From Parvicella sp963922585 (GTDB taxonomy: Bacteria; Bacteroidota; Bacteroidia; Flavobacteriales_D; Parvicellaceae), in assembly GCA_963922585.1 (NCBI GenBank), contig CAWUIK010000051.1, positions 1 to 21,642 on the forward strand: 21,642 nucleotides of DNA, given 5' to 3'. Of the stretch, positions 1 through 7,107 are shown one piece after another. Numbering within the stretch: the stretch's first letter is position 1; every line of letters begins with the position of its first letter. A program made the translations under genes and the position numbers. The notes below the pieces were generated by a model, which was not told the origin of the DNA, did not search any database, and saw nothing but the letters and a program-made list of their open reading frames with translations.

Positions 1-112
1 CAACTACAACTGGAGGGTTTACTAGAGTGGGTGGTCCAGTGATTTCGCTTTCTTGAGGGTTGGAGCAGGAAATTATAATAACTATTAGAAACAGTGGGTA
101 TAGAATTTTCAT
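1..112 (-). CDS. Lipoprotein, N-terminal part only (cut by window edge)
   Basis: Reading leftwards from an ATG at 112, an open frame of 37 codons runs off the window. It starts with Met-Lys and a strongly hydrophobic stretch (residues 3-14) ending in Ile-Ile-Ser-Cys, a lipobox with the lipidated cysteine at residue 16. A proline- and threonine-rich tether follows, so this is almost certainly a signal-peptidase-II-processed lipoprotein. A TAAATTTG box on the minus strand at 150-143 fits the Bacteroidota -7 element, although I see no well-spaced TTG. No domain is visible in the retained part, so the function is unknown. Confidence 0.7.
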   Translation of the reverse strand, partial: MKILYPLFLIVIIISCSNPQESEITGPPTLVNPPVVV

Positions 113-206
113 GATGTAGTAAAGTATTATAAAGTTTAGATGCAAATTTAAGAGAAAAGATCCAAGAAATTTCTTTTCGTATCAAAAAAAGTAATTACTT
201 CGCAAA

Positions 207-1145
207 ATGATTGCGAAATATAAAAACTTACTGCTTCTACACTTAACTGTGGTAATCTTTGGATTGACAGGCCCGATTGGGAAACTCATCAACGGAGATG
301 AAGCTGCTATTGTTTTTTATCGATTGATTTTTGCTGTTTTAGGAATTTTCATTTATTTTAAATTTACCAATTACAAAATCAATTTTTCTAAAGAAGCGCT
401 TAAAGAAACTTGGTATGTGGGTATTATTGTAGGATTGCATTGGATTACTTTTTTTGGAGCAATCAAACTGAGCAACGTTAGTGTCGCTTTGATTTGTTTT
501 TCAAGTGGGGCGCTTTTTACTTCAATACTCGAACCAATCTATTTCAAAAGAAAGGTAGTGCTATATGAAATATTGTTGGGTTTATTTATTATAGCAGGAA
601 TTTTTTATGTGTGTAAAGAACCAGGAAAACCCATTTTCGAATCCAAGTACATTTCAGGTATTTTGATGAGTATATTTTCCGCTTTTTTGTCTTCATGGTT
701 TACTGTAATCAATGGAGGCTTGATCAAAAAGGGAAGAAGAGCCAAAAATATTTCCTTTTTGGAATTGAGTTTTGCGCTTATATTTTTGGTGTTTTTTGTA
801 AGCGGAATGTATTATGATGATCTTTCAAAATTGTCATTTTCTGCTATTGATTTATTGTATTGTGCGATACTAGGTTTGCTTTGTACTTCTTTTGCCTACA
901 TCGTAAGTGTGGATGTGATGAAGGAAATTTCACCCTATACTGTCGTAATGTCTGTTAATTTAGAGCCTATTTATTCTATAATTATCGCTACATTACTTTG
1001 GCCAGAATCCGAAAAGATGTCTCCTACCTTTTATGTGGGTGCAGCAATTATTCTTGTAATAATTTTGCTAAATGGCTATTTTAAGATGAGGTCTAAAAAG
1101 AAACTTTCGTTGGAAACACCAGTTATTGAATCAACTGTTTTGTAA
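207..1145 (+). CDS. EamA/DMT-superfamily membrane transporter
   Basis: This is a 312-residue, very hydrophobic protein with about ten predicted membrane helices in two similar halves of five, the usual layout and length of EamA (drug/metabolite transporter, RhaT-like) proteins in the inner membrane. The N-terminal half has the typical 'GLTGPIGKL' turn after helix 1 and 'YRLIFAVLG' in helix 2. The second half carries 'SPYTVVMSVNLEPIYSIIIA', the family's conserved end of helix 8 and start of helix 9. The C-terminus is short, basic and cytoplasmic. Substrate cannot be predicted; family members export amino acids, nucleosides or metabolites. The gene stands alone and its last 23 bases overlap the 3' end of the convergent methyltransferase gene. 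The ATG at 207 is the only sensible start. Confidence 0.88.
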   Translation: MIAKYKNLLLLHLTVVIFGLTGPIGKLINGDEAAIVFYRLIFAVLGIFIYFKFTNYKINFSKEALKETWYVGIIVGLHWITFFGAIKLSNVSVALICFSSGALFTSILEPIYFKRKVVLYEILLGLFIIAGIFYVCKEPGKPIFESKYISGILMSIFSAFLSSWFTVINGGLIKKGRRAKNISFLELSFALIFLVFFVSGMYYDDLSKLSFSAIDLLYCAILGLLCTSFAYIVSVDVMKEISPYTVVMSVNLEPIYSIIIATLLWPESEKMSPTFYVGAAIILVIILLNGYFKMRSKKKLSLETPVIESTVL

Positions 1146-1653
1146 CTTCCCATAGCACTGCCCCTCCACAAACAGATACATTTAGTGAATGTTTGGTGCC
1201 AAATTGAGGGATTTCCAAAACACCATCACAAACTCCAATAACCTCGTCTTGAACACCTTCTACTTCATTTCCAAAAACGAGCCCTACACCACTTTTGGGA
1301 ACTTCAAAATCTTGTAAGGCAATGATGTTTTCTGCTTGTTCAACAGCATAAACTTTATATCCTTTAGATTTTGTCCATTCAACTGCTTCTTCTGTATTTT
1401 CAAAATATTCCCAACTCACGGATTCTGTTGCTCCTAAGGCTGTTTTTCTAATGTCCTTGTGTGGAGGAGTAGCCGTGATTCCGCAGAGCAATAGTTTTTC
1501 TACATTAAAAGCATCACAAGTTCTAAAAAATGAGCCTACATTATTTAAGCTTCTAATATTATCCAAAATGACAATAATTGGGTGCTTATCTTTTTGAATA
1601 AAAGCCTCTAATGAATCTCTTTGCAATTCATCTAGTTTAAGTTTTCTGTTCAT
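1123..1653 (-). CDS. TrmH/SpoU-family RNA 2'-O-methyltransferase
   Basis: This SPOUT-class (trefoil-knot) RNA ribose methyltransferase uses S-adenosylmethionine and probably acts on tRNA or rRNA. All three SpoU motifs are present in the 176-residue protein: motif 1 'NIRSLNNVGSFFRTCDAF' (32-49) with Asn and Arg, motif 2 'LVFGNEVEGV' (125-134), and motif 3 'LEIPQFGTKHSLNVSVCGG' (about 146-164). It lacks the extra N-terminal L30e-like substrate-binding domain of RlmB-type enzymes, so it is a minimal TrmH/TrmL-like form; the exact target nucleotide is not deducible. An in-frame ATG lies upstream at 1698. I prefer 1653 because a well-formed promoter at 1672-1700 would place the transcript start downstream of 1698, and because the family begins at 'MNRKLKLDELQR'. 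The 3' end overlaps the transporter gene. Confidence 0.88.
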   Translation of the reverse strand: MNRKLKLDELQRDSLEAFIQKDKHPIIVILDNIRSLNNVGSFFRTCDAFNVEKLLLCGITATPPHKDIRKTALGATESVSWEYFENTEEAVEWTKSKGYKVYAVEQAENIIALQDFEVPKSGVGLVFGNEVEGVQDEVIGVCDGVLEIPQFGTKHSLNVSVCGGAVLWEVTKQLIQ

Positions 1654-1671
1654 AACTATTGAAAATTGGTG

Positions 1672-1700
1672 CAAATCTAAAAAACCAAATCCAAACACAA
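1672..1700 (-). promoter_or_regulatory. Bacteroidota-type promoter for the TrmH-family gene
   Basis: On the minus strand a TTG (1700-1698) is followed after 18 nt by TAGATTTG (1679-1672), matching the Bacteroidota TTG / TAnnTTTG promoter. It implies a transcript start near 1666 and a leader of about 12 nt to the ATG at 1653, which decides the start codon. This is pattern recognition by eye, without experimental support. Confidence 0.6.
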
Positions 1701-1737
1701 TATTTATCTTCGTGTGAATGTCGTATTTTTTTAATAA

Positions 1738-4365
1738 ATGAGTTCAGTAAAAAAAACAACTAATAAAACAAAGGACAAGGAAACCCCCTTGATTCAGCAG
1801 TACAATAAAATTAAGTCTAAATATCCAGAGGCTTTATTGTTGTTTCGAGTGGGAGATTTTTATGAAACTTTTGGTCAAGACGCCATTACAACCGCTAATA
1901 TATTGGGAATTGTGCTTACTGCTAGAAACAATGGTAGCTCTAAATTGGAGTTGGCAGGTTTTCCTCACCATTCCCTAGAAACCTATTTACCAAAGTTGGT
2001 GAGAGCAGGTCAAAGAGTTGCAATATGTGATCAGTTGGAAGACCCAAAACAAACCAAAAACATCGTAAAAAGAGGAGTCACAGAATTGGTAACTCCAGGT
2101 GTTGCTTTTAATGAACAAGTTTTAGAACAAAAGAAAAACAATTTTTTAGCGGCTGTGCATTTCGATAAAAGTAAAGCAGGTGCAGCCTTTGTGGATGTTT
2201 CTACGGGTGAGTTTTTATTAGCAGAAGGAAATATCGATTATATAGAAAAATTATTTCAAGGGTTTTTACCCAAAGAAGTTTTATTTCAACGCAATAGAGA
2301 TAAGCAATTTATAGAATCTTTTGGAGATAAATACTACACTTTCAAATTGGAAGATTGGGTTTTTACAGAAGATTATGCTCAGGAAAAATTACTCAATCAT
2401 TTTGGCACCAAGAACCTAAAAGGGTATGGTGTAGAGGAACAAAAATTAGGAATTATAGCAGCGGGCACCATTTTACATTATCTTGCAGATACCCAACATC
2501 ATAAACTTTCTCATATTTCTTCCATCTCAAGAATTGATGAAGCCAATTATGTTTGGTTGGATAAATTTACGATACGAAATTTAGAAATCATTCATTCCTA
2601 CAATGAAGATGCAATTACTTTGATTCAAGTGATGGACAAAACCGTTACGCCAATGGGCGGAAGGTTGCTCAAAAGGTGGGTTGTGTTGCCGCTTAAAGAA
2701 GTAAAAGCCATTGAAAGTAGATTGGAGGTTGTTGATTATTTAGTTAAAGAACCTACCTTTTTAGAAGGTTTGCATCAGCAACTTACCAATATGGGTGATT
2801 TGGAAAGGTTGATTTCAAAAGTGGCTGCTTTGAGGATTTCTCCTAGAGAAACGGTACAACTAAAATATGCACTTAAGACTTTACAACCCATAAAAGTACT
2901 TTGCGAAAATGCCAATCTCAAAGCATTGCAAAATATTGGTGCACAAATAAACCTTTGTGAAGCCATTACCAAGAGGCTAGAAAAAGAACTCAATGACGAT
3001 GCTCCAGTGGTCATCAGTAAAGGAGGAGTTATTGCTGCTGGAGTCAATAAAGAATTGGACGATTTGAGGTCAATTTCATTTTCCGGAAAAGACTATTTGG
3101 TGCAAATGCAACATCAATTGCAAAGCGAAACAGGTATTACTTCTTTGAAAATAGCCTTTAATAATGTTTTTGGATATTATATTGAAGTAAGAAATACGCA
3201 CAAAGATAAAGTTCCAGAAAATTGGATTAGAAAACAAACTTTGGTGAATGCCGAAAGGTACATTACTGAAGAACTCAAAGAGTATGAAAGCAAAATACTT
3301 GGAGCAGAAGACAAAATTTCAGCCATAGAAAATAAACTTTTTGAAGAACTGGTGTATGCGTTAGCAGAATTTTTACAACCCATTCAATACAATGCTGCTT
3401 TGGTAGCAAGGTTGGATTGTTTGATGTCGTTTGCAAAATTGGCAAAACAAAATAATTATGTAAAACCTTCCATCAACGATAGTAAAACCATTGATATAAA
3501 AAACGGAAGACATCCAGTAATTGAGCAAAATCTTCCTATTGGGGAAATGTACATAGCCAATGATGTTTTTTTGGATGAAGCGCAGCAACAAATGATGATG
3601 ATTACTGGGCCTAATATGAGTGGTAAGTCTGCACTTTTGCGTCAAACGGCACTTATCGTTTTGATGGCTCAAATGGGAAGTTTTGTACCTGCCGATAAGG
3701 CAACTTTAGGATATGTGGACAAAGTATTCACTAGGGTAGGGGCCAATGATAATATCTCGAGTGGAGAATCCACTTTCATGGTAGAAATGAACGAAACGGC
3801 TAGTATTCTCAACAATATTTCTGATAGAAGTTTAATTCTTCTTGACGAAATTGGAAGAGGAACCAGTACATATGATGGGATTAGTATTGCTTGGTCAATT
3901 GCTGAATATATTCATCAGCATCCGAAATTCAAACCCAAAACTCTTTTTGCAACACATTATCACGAATTGAATGATATGTCGAGCACTTTCAAAAGAATTA
4001 AGAATTTTAATGTGTCTGTTAAAGAAGTCAACAAGCGCATTATATTTTTGAGAAAATTGGTAGAAGGAGGAAGTGAGCATAGTTTTGGAATTCATGTGGC
4101 TAAAGTAGCGGGAATGCCCAAAGAAGTGGTGAATAGAGCAAACGCCATATTGGCTAAACTCGAGAAATCGCATGGAGCACAAGAAATGCAGACCAAATCT
4201 AAAGAATTGGCAAAAGAAGCGAACATGCAGTTGAGTTTTTTTCAATTGGACGACCCAGTTCTTTCACAAATAAAAGACGAAATAAAGAGCATTGACATCA
4301 ATACACTTACACCTGTGGAAGCTTTGATGAAGTTGAATGAGATTAAAAAGTTGGTAGGAGGGTAA
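1738..4365 (+). CDS. mutS: DNA mismatch repair protein MutS
   Basis: MutS recognises base mismatches and small loops and, with ATP, recruits MutL to start repair. The 875-residue length is typical of MutS1. The mismatch-wedging Phe-x-Glu is in 'GDFYETF' (Phe41, Glu43) of the N-terminal domain. Connector, lever and clamp regions follow. The ABC-type ATPase carries Walker A 'GPNMSGKS' (about 624-631), the signature region 'SSGESTFMVEM', Walker B 'LILLDEIGRGTSTYDG' (about 700-715) and the 'FATHYHEL' histidine switch. A helix-turn-helix dimerisation segment closes the protein. The gene is divergent from the methyltransferase gene, only about 85 nt away. A TATCTTCG box at 1705-1712 could be its -7 element, without a well-spaced TTG. 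No truncation or missing residue is seen. Confidence 0.98.
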   Translation: MSSVKKTTNKTKDKETPLIQQYNKIKSKYPEALLLFRVGDFYETFGQDAITTANILGIVLTARNNGSSKLELAGFPHHSLETYLPKLVRAGQRVAICDQLEDPKQTKNIVKRGVTELVTPGVAFNEQVLEQKKNNFLAAVHFDKSKAGAAFVDVSTGEFLLAEGNIDYIEKLFQGFLPKEVLFQRNRDKQFIESFGDKYYTFKLEDWVFTEDYAQEKLLNHFGTKNLKGYGVEEQKLGIIAAGTILHYLADTQHHKLSHISSISRIDEANYVWLDKFTIRNLEIIHSYNEDAITLIQVMDKTVTPMGGRLLKRWVVLPLKEVKAIESRLEVVDYLVKEPTFLEGLHQQLTNMGDLERLISKVAALRISPRETVQLKYALKTLQPIKVLCENANLKALQNIGAQINLCEAITKRLEKELNDDAPVVISKGGVIAAGVNKELDDLRSISFSGKDYLVQMQHQLQSETGITSLKIAFNNVFGYYIEVRNTHKDKVPENWIRKQTLVNAERYITEELKEYESKILGAEDKISAIENKLFEELVYALAEFLQPIQYNAALVARLDCLMSFAKLAKQNNYVKPSINDSKTIDIKNGRHPVIEQNLPIGEMYIANDVFLDEAQQQMMMITGPNMSGKSALLRQTALIVLMAQMGSFVPADKATLGYVDKVFTRVGANDNISSGESTFMVEMNETASILNNISDRSLILLDEIGRGTSTYDGISIAWSIAEYIHQHPKFKPKTLFATHYHELNDMSSTFKRIKNFNVSVKEVNKRIIFLRKLVEGGSEHSFGIHVAKVAGMPKEVVNRANAILAKLEKSHGAQEMQTKSKELAKEANMQLSFFQLDDPVLSQIKDEIKSIDINTLTPVEALMKLNEIKKLVGG

Positions 4366-4407
4366 AAGATAAATAAACCCAACTTCAATTGCTTCAATTT
4401 AATTCCC

Positions 4408-4443
4408 AAAAAAAGTGTGAGTCTCTTTCTCGAAACTCACACT
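4408..4443 (-). terminator. Rho-independent terminator downstream of tRNA-Gln
   Basis: A perfect 9-bp inverted repeat (AGTGTGAGT at 4414-4422 with ACTCACACT at 4435-4443, 12-nt loop) is followed on the minus strand by seven T residues (4414-4408). The T-tract lies only on the minus-strand side, so it terminates the tRNA transcript rather than mutS. Confidence 0.85.
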
Positions 4444-4453
4444 CTAAACTCAG

Positions 4454-4526
4454 TTGGCCCACTAGGGCTCGAACCTAGACTCTTCTGTACCAAAAACAGA
4501 CGTGTTGCCAGTTACACCATGGGCCA
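4454..4526 (-). tRNA. tRNA-Gln (anticodon TTG)
   Basis: A complete 73-nt cloverleaf folds on the minus strand. The 7-bp acceptor stem is TGGCCCA/TGGGCCA, the D-arm GTGT...ACAC, and the anticodon stem TCTGT/ACAGA with the 7-base loop TTTTGGT. Bases 34-36 of that loop read TTG, so it decodes CAA (and CAG by wobble). The T-arm is CTAGG-TTCGAGC-CCTAG and the discriminator base is A. The 3' CCA is not encoded and must be added by nucleotidyltransferase. It has its own promoter upstream and terminator downstream, so it is a single-tRNA transcription unit placed between the convergent mutS and the ferredoxin gene. Confidence 0.96.
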
Positions 4527-4535
4527 TTGCGGGTG

Positions 4536-4565
4536 CAAAAATATACTTTTTTTGTATTTGTGCAA
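4536..4565 (-). promoter_or_regulatory. Promoter of tRNA-Gln
   Basis: On the minus strand TTG (4565-4563, within CTTTG) is followed after 19 nt by TATTTTTG (4543-4536), matching the Bacteroidota promoter. The tRNA 5' end lies 10 nt beyond the -7 box, so the transcript would start almost at the mature tRNA end. Confidence 0.7.
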
Positions 4566-4589
4566 AGATAAATTAAAAAAAAATTAAAA

Positions 4590-4826
4590 TTATCCGTTTT
4601 TGCAGTCGTGAACCTTAATTATATTCACAGGACATACCTCTTCACATTGTAATGCAATAGGCTTGTGAATGTCCTGAGTTCTTACTGTATAAAAACCTCT
4701 TTTTTCGATTCCATTCAACAAAACACTCTTCCCGTCTTTTTTTGACATTCTAAAAAAATCAGGTGACAATTCATAACAATAATTGCATCCAATACATTTA
4801 TTTCGTTGCAGTGTAATTGAAATCAT
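4590..4826 (-). CDS. Small 4Fe-4S ferredoxin
   Basis: This 78-residue protein has the single-cluster ferredoxin arrangement C-x2-C-x2-C (Cys11, 14, 17 in 'CIGCNYC') and a distal Cys-Pro (Cys65 in 'EEVCPVNIIKV'), which together bind one [4Fe-4S] cluster. Cys61 and Cys75 are additional. It is a one-electron carrier of the cytoplasm. Its ATG overlaps the stop of the upstream U32-family gene by 4 bases (ATGA), implying translational coupling and probably a shared pathway, with the ferredoxin supplying electrons to, or maturing, the U32 protein. No terminator stem follows, so transcripts may run into the tRNA-Gln unit. Confidence 0.88.
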   Translation of the reverse strand: MISITLQRNKCIGCNYCYELSPDFFRMSKKDGKSVLLNGIEKRGFYTVRTQDIHKPIALQCEEVCPVNIIKVHDCKNG

Positions 4827-6073
4827 TGTAATTCTGGATTGGGAATTATTTTATACAATTTGTCTGTGGTACGTATCCTTTCTTCTAATTTAAAAGTAAT
4901 TCGATCTCCTTTTTGCCCCTCTTTGCCTTTTTCTCCGTTGATATATAATTCTGTAAGTTGAGTTTCAATCAAGCCAGTAGTTGGGCCAGAAATTAAAATT
5001 AGGTCTCCTTCTTGAATTTTTTGTGCTTCCACTTCAAATTCAGCAATTTGTGTTTTGGGATAATAATGAGCGCCTTTAGCTATATATACTTTCTTTTGAG
5101 TAGCTTTGGAACCGCTTCCATCATGCCATTCACCCAATTGCTGACCCAAATAATAACCACTCCAAAATCCTCTGTTGTAAACTGTTTCTAATCGAGACAT
5201 CCAATCTTTTACTTTTTCTGGTGAATAAGTCCCAGATGCAATGTCATCTATTGCTTCTCGATAACAACCCACTACAGTTTTTACGTACTCGGGAGCTCTT
5301 CCTCTTCCTTCTAGTTTAAGAACTTTGATACCTACATCTGCAACTTGGTCTAGAAAATCTATCGTACATAAATCTTTTGGTGACATGATATATTCGTTGT
5401 CTATTTCTAGTTGATTGCCTGTTTCATTATCTATTACGGTATATGTTCTTCTACAGTTTTGTACACAAGCACCTCTATTTGCAGAGGAATTATTGGAATG
5501 AAGTGATAAATAACATTTTCCCGAAACTGCCATACACAATGCTCCGTGACCAAAAATTTCAATTTCAATTAAATTCCCCGAAGGGCCAACTACATTTTCT
5601 TTAACTATATCTTCAGTGATTTTTTTGACTTGTCTCAAACTCAATTCTCTGCTCAAAACCATAACATCAGCAAAGTTGGCGTAGAATTTTACCGTTTCTA
5701 TATTAGTGATGTTCAATTGTGTAGAAATATGCACTTCCACATTTTGAGATTTGGCATAATTGATTACCGCCTGATCAGAGGCTATAACCGCAGTAATGTT
5801 GTTTTCTTTAACTTGATTAATTAAAGTTTTCATTATAGACAAATCATGATCATATATTATGGTGTTTAAAGTTAAGTAGGTTCTAACATTTTGGCTATTA
5901 CAAAACACCCCTATTTCTTTTAAGTCTTCCAAAGTAAAATTAAGAGATGCCCTAGCTCTCATGTTGAGTTGTTCGACCCCAAAATAAACACTGTCTGCTC
6001 CAGCATCTACTGCTGCTCTTAGAGATTCCCAGTTTCCTGCAGGAGCCATTAATTCTATTTTAGACTTTTCCAT
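4823..6073 (-). CDS. U32-family (TrhP/YegQ-like) protein, probable tRNA U34 hydroxylation
   Basis: Family U32 was first described as collagenase-like peptidases, but members close to YegQ/TrhP are implicated in prephenate-dependent 5-hydroxylation of uridine 34 in tRNA. The 416-residue protein opens with 'ELMAPAGNWESLRAAVDAGADSVYFG', the family's TIM-barrel start. It carries the U32 signature 'IEIFGHGALCMAVSGKCYLS' (171-190). Four cysteines at 180, 187, 203 and 207 are spaced as expected for Fe-S cluster ligands. A C-terminal beta domain follows (from about residue 330). An in-frame ATG exists at 6145, but 6073 starts exactly where family members begin; a TATTTTTG box at 6142-6135 would put the transcript start between the two. 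It forms an operon with the downstream ferredoxin gene. Hydroxylase rather than peptidase activity is inferred from family knowledge. Confidence 0.85.
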   Translation of the reverse strand: MEKSKIELMAPAGNWESLRAAVDAGADSVYFGVEQLNMRARASLNFTLEDLKEIGVFCNSQNVRTYLTLNTIIYDHDLSIMKTLINQVKENNITAVIASDQAVINYAKSQNVEVHISTQLNITNIETVKFYANFADVMVLSRELSLRQVKKITEDIVKENVVGPSGNLIEIEIFGHGALCMAVSGKCYLSLHSNNSSANRGACVQNCRRTYTVIDNETGNQLEIDNEYIMSPKDLCTIDFLDQVADVGIKVLKLEGRGRAPEYVKTVVGCYREAIDDIASGTYSPEKVKDWMSRLETVYNRGFWSGYYLGQQLGEWHDGSGSKATQKKVYIAKGAHYYPKTQIAEFEVEAQKIQEGDLILISGPTTGLIETQLTELYINGEKGKEGQKGDRITFKLEERIRTTDKLYKIIPNPELQ

Positions 6074-6196
6074 GATTCTTGAATTAAATAATATGTAAAG
6101 TTGAAAACGATAGAAATTCAACTCTAACATTTTGCAAAAATACAAATTTTTAATGCAGATTTAATAAAGGGTAAAATGAAATTAAAGTAATAGGAT

Positions 6197-6889
6197 TTAT
6201 AAACTTGATAATTGAATGATTTTCTCTGAAACCATAGGAACGCCTTCAGATGCGTTTTTGCTTATTACAGTTAGGTTTTTGATATTGTTTACTCTTTGAA
6301 GATTGGGATCAACTAGAAATTTTGGAATACGATCAGGTGCTACATGTACCAATCCTGCTGCAGGATATACGTTCAATGAGGTTCCTATAATTAAAAACAA
6401 ATCTGCTTTGGATACAATTTCAGAAGCAATTTCCATATTGGGAACATCTTCCCCAAACCATACTATATCAGGTCTTAATTGATATCCATCAACACACAAA
6501 TCTCCTAATTGGATGTCTTTTCCATTAAGAATAAATTGCTTTCCAGTTTTGCTGCTTTTAGCAACATCTATCATACCATGTAGGTGAAGGACATTTGAAC
6601 TTCCAGCTCTTTCATGAAGGTTGTCGATATTTTGAGTAACTATTTGTACGTCAAAATAGGACTCTAACTTTGCTAATTCTAAGTGAGCAATATTGGGTTG
6701 AGCGTTAATTACTTGTTGTCTTCTGGCGTTATAAAAATCTAAAACGAGTTTGGGGTTTTTATACCAAGCTTCTATTGTCGCAACTTCTTCTACACTATAG
6801 TTTTCCCACAAACCATCATCGTCACGAAAGGTTTTTAAACCACTTTCGCGACTTACACCAGCACCAGTAAACACAACTAATTTTTTCAT
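6197..6889 (-). CDS. Sir2-family NAD-dependent protein deacylase (CobB-like, no zinc ligands)
   Basis: This 230-residue sirtuin removes acyl groups from protein lysines using NAD. The Rossmann NAD loop 'GAGVSRESG' (9-17) and 'FRD' (21-23) are present, as are 'TQNIDNLH' (85-92), the catalytic histidine in 'LHLHG' (His104), and 'VWFGE' (143-147). Tyr53 and Arg56 form the Y-x-x-R pair that in class III sirtuins (SIRT5, CobB) reads negatively charged succinyl/malonyl groups, so desuccinylation is likely. The two CxxC zinc pairs of classical sirtuins are absent; only Cys132 lies in that region. From memory, related flavobacterial proteins also lack them. The gene is transcribed alone, 123 bp upstream of the U32 gene start. 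Confidence 0.9.
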   Translation of the reverse strand: MKKLVVFTGAGVSRESGLKTFRDDDGLWENYSVEEVATIEAWYKNPKLVLDFYNARRQQVINAQPNIAHLELAKLESYFDVQIVTQNIDNLHERAGSSNVLHLHGMIDVAKSSKTGKQFILNGKDIQLGDLCVDGYQLRPDIVWFGEDVPNMEIASEIVSKADLFLIIGTSLNVYPAAGLVHVAPDRIPKFLVDPNLQRVNNIKNLTVISKNASEGVPMVSEKIIQLSSL

Positions 6890-7065
6890 CTTTCTGGGTT
6901 ATGTAACAATTTCTTTTTTCAAAATTTTACATATTGTCGTCTAAAGTATAATAATTTGATGAAAAACAACAAGAATTCACCTTATTTGTTTCTTAAGTCT
7001 TAATAAATTTCGAATCAATGTTAAAAAAGTCGTGTCAAAATAGTAGGTCATTAAATCTGTAAACT

Positions 7066-7073
7066 TACCTTTG
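7066..7073 (+). promoter_or_regulatory. Putative -7 element of the purL promoter
   Basis: TACCTTTG matches TAnnTTTG and ends 34 nt before the purL ATG, implying a leader of about 28 nt. No TTG is found at the expected -33 distance, so the call rests on one box. I recognise no riboswitch fold in the 218-bp sirtuin-purL gap. Confidence 0.45.
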
Positions 7074-7107
7074 TATTCAATAAATATTCACGCTGAAATT
7101 ATATCTT

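Noticed and set aside
2775..4245. Several antisense open frames of 68-116 codons within mutS
   Set aside because: They lie opposite conserved MutS codons, have no family resemblance and low-quality starts; they are by-products of the mutS reading frame.
4366..4443. The 9-bp hairpin as the terminator of mutS
   Set aside because: The T-tract follows the stem only on the minus strand; on the plus strand the stem is followed by CTAAACTC.
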